From: Hominenteromicrobium mulieris
Lineage (GTDB): Bacteria; Bacillota; Clostridia; Oscillospirales; Acutalibacteraceae
Assembly (NCBI RefSeq): GCF_020687165.1
Contig: NZ_JAJEQC010000007.1
DNA length: 64,000 bases
Reading direction: 5' to 3' (one strand)
The position numbers and the translations under genes are program-made. Shown piece after piece: positions 63,532 through 64,000 of this stretch. Position 1 is the first letter of the stretch. Every line of letters starts with the position of its first letter. The notes under the pieces are model-generated. The model saw nothing but the letters and a program-made list of their open reading frames with translations, did no database searches and was not told the origin of the DNA.

Positions 63532-63915
63532 ATGGCTCTTGTTTTATACCATGTTGAAGACGCTGCGAAGGAAAAGCAGCTTTCCGCGCTGTGCAGAGAG
63601 CTGCACCTGACGGCAAGACGTCTGACGAACGCCGACCGTGACCGCGCAGTTGCAGCGCTGTGCGGCGAGAAAGTGAACGCGAACGTGCAGAAAGCCCCGG
63701 CGGGCTACAAGCTGCCGGAGGTGCTGATTTTCTCCGGCTTTGCGGGTGAGATGCTGGACGTGTTCCTTGCGGCGTACAAAAAAGCGGGTATCGCGCCCAT
63801 TCCGCTGAAAGCCGTACACACGGAGTACAACAACAAGTGGAGCCTTTACACACTGTGCGAGGAGCTGCGCCGCGAGCACGCCGCCATGCTGCTACGTGGG
63901 AGCTTTGGAAAGTAA
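63532..63915 (+). CDS. DUF3783 protein
   Basis: A 127-aa cytosolic protein. The C-terminal part (GYKLPEVLIFSGFAGEMLDV, FLAAYKKAGIAPIPLKAVHT, EYNNKWSLYTLCEELRRE) matches DUF3783, a family of unknown role common in Clostridia. AAGGAG precedes ATG 63532. Likely co-transcribed with the transporter, without evident functional link. Confidence 0.8.
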   Translation: MALVLYHVEDAAKEKQLSALCRELHLTARRLTNADRDRAVAALCGEKVNANVQKAPAGYKLPEVLIFSGFAGEMLDVFLAAYKKAGIAPIPLKAVHTEYNNKWSLYTLCEELRREHAAMLLRGSFGK

Positions 63916-63939
63916 GGTTATTGATAATTTAAAGATGGA

Positions 63940-63976
63940 ACGACCCCGAGGGTTTGAAACTCGGGGTCGTTTTTTA
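63940..63976 (+). terminator. Intrinsic terminator
   Basis: Perfect 11-bp stem ACGACCCCGAG / CTCGGGGTCGT with a 9-nt loop and a T run, 25 bp past the DUF3783 stop. Confidence 0.85.
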
Positions 63977-64000
63977 TACAAAAAGCGCCCGCAGAAGATG

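Overview
The window looks like one stretch of a gut-type Clostridia chromosome, most likely Oscillospiraceae/Ruminococcaceae-like. The reasons are GC-rich third codon positions, Gram-positive lipoprotein and YesMN-type regulation, a type I-C CRISPR-Cas system, and mobile elements of the Cys-rich VLP / RepA / MobC / TnpV kind common in those bacteria. Taxonomy is inferred from gene content only.

Region 1 (1-19.7 kb) is mobile DNA, apparently nested. At 0.25-6.6 kb is the right end of an element with a sigma-like regulator, a DUF6870-like protein, three tandem large serine recombinases and a 45-aa ORF. It cuts a tyrosine integrase at its HxxR motif. The host element continues with ParB, MobC-like, RepA-like, Cys-rich VLP and HTH genes, an array of roughly 70-bp repeats, and an AT-rich four-gene operon: type III mod and res, an unrecognised 309-aa protein and a small membrane protein. 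An HTH/AAA-ATPase/PD-(D/E)XK protein and TnpV follow.

Region 2 (20.0-37.8 kb) is a carbohydrate locus. A leftward operon encodes a lipoprotein binding protein, a YesN-type regulator, two permeases, a YesM-type kinase, a ThuA protein and a Gfo/Idh oxidoreductase. Rightward genes are a GH31 glycosidase with an N-terminal binding module, a LacI regulator with two sensor domains, a sugar isomerase/epimerase and a second oxidoreductase. Three identical 10-bp palindromes mark probable LacI operators. Gene remnants flank the locus. The plausible logic is import of an oligosaccharide, alpha-glycoside hydrolysis, then oxidation and isomerisation of the sugar. The ABC ATPase is not encoded here.

Region 3 (38.3-50.6 kb) holds an SNF2-type helicase and a complete type I-C CRISPR-Cas locus (cas3, cas5, cas8c, cas7, cas4, cas1, cas2) with a 20-repeat array. 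A hicAB toxin-antitoxin pair sits in antisense between cas3 and cas5, back to back with the cas5 promoter.

Region 4 (50.9-64 kb) is core chromosome: a HAD hydrolase, a DNA glycosylase, an oxidoreductase, the F1Fo ATP synthase operon (atpB-E-F-A-G-D-C), an amidohydrolase, an MFS transporter and a DUF3783 protein. The atp operon is unusual. The delta subunit survives only as its C-terminal domain fused to the front of alpha, and the c subunit carries a signal-peptide-like extension.

No tRNA or rRNA was recognised. All family assignments come from reading motifs by eye, with no database search.
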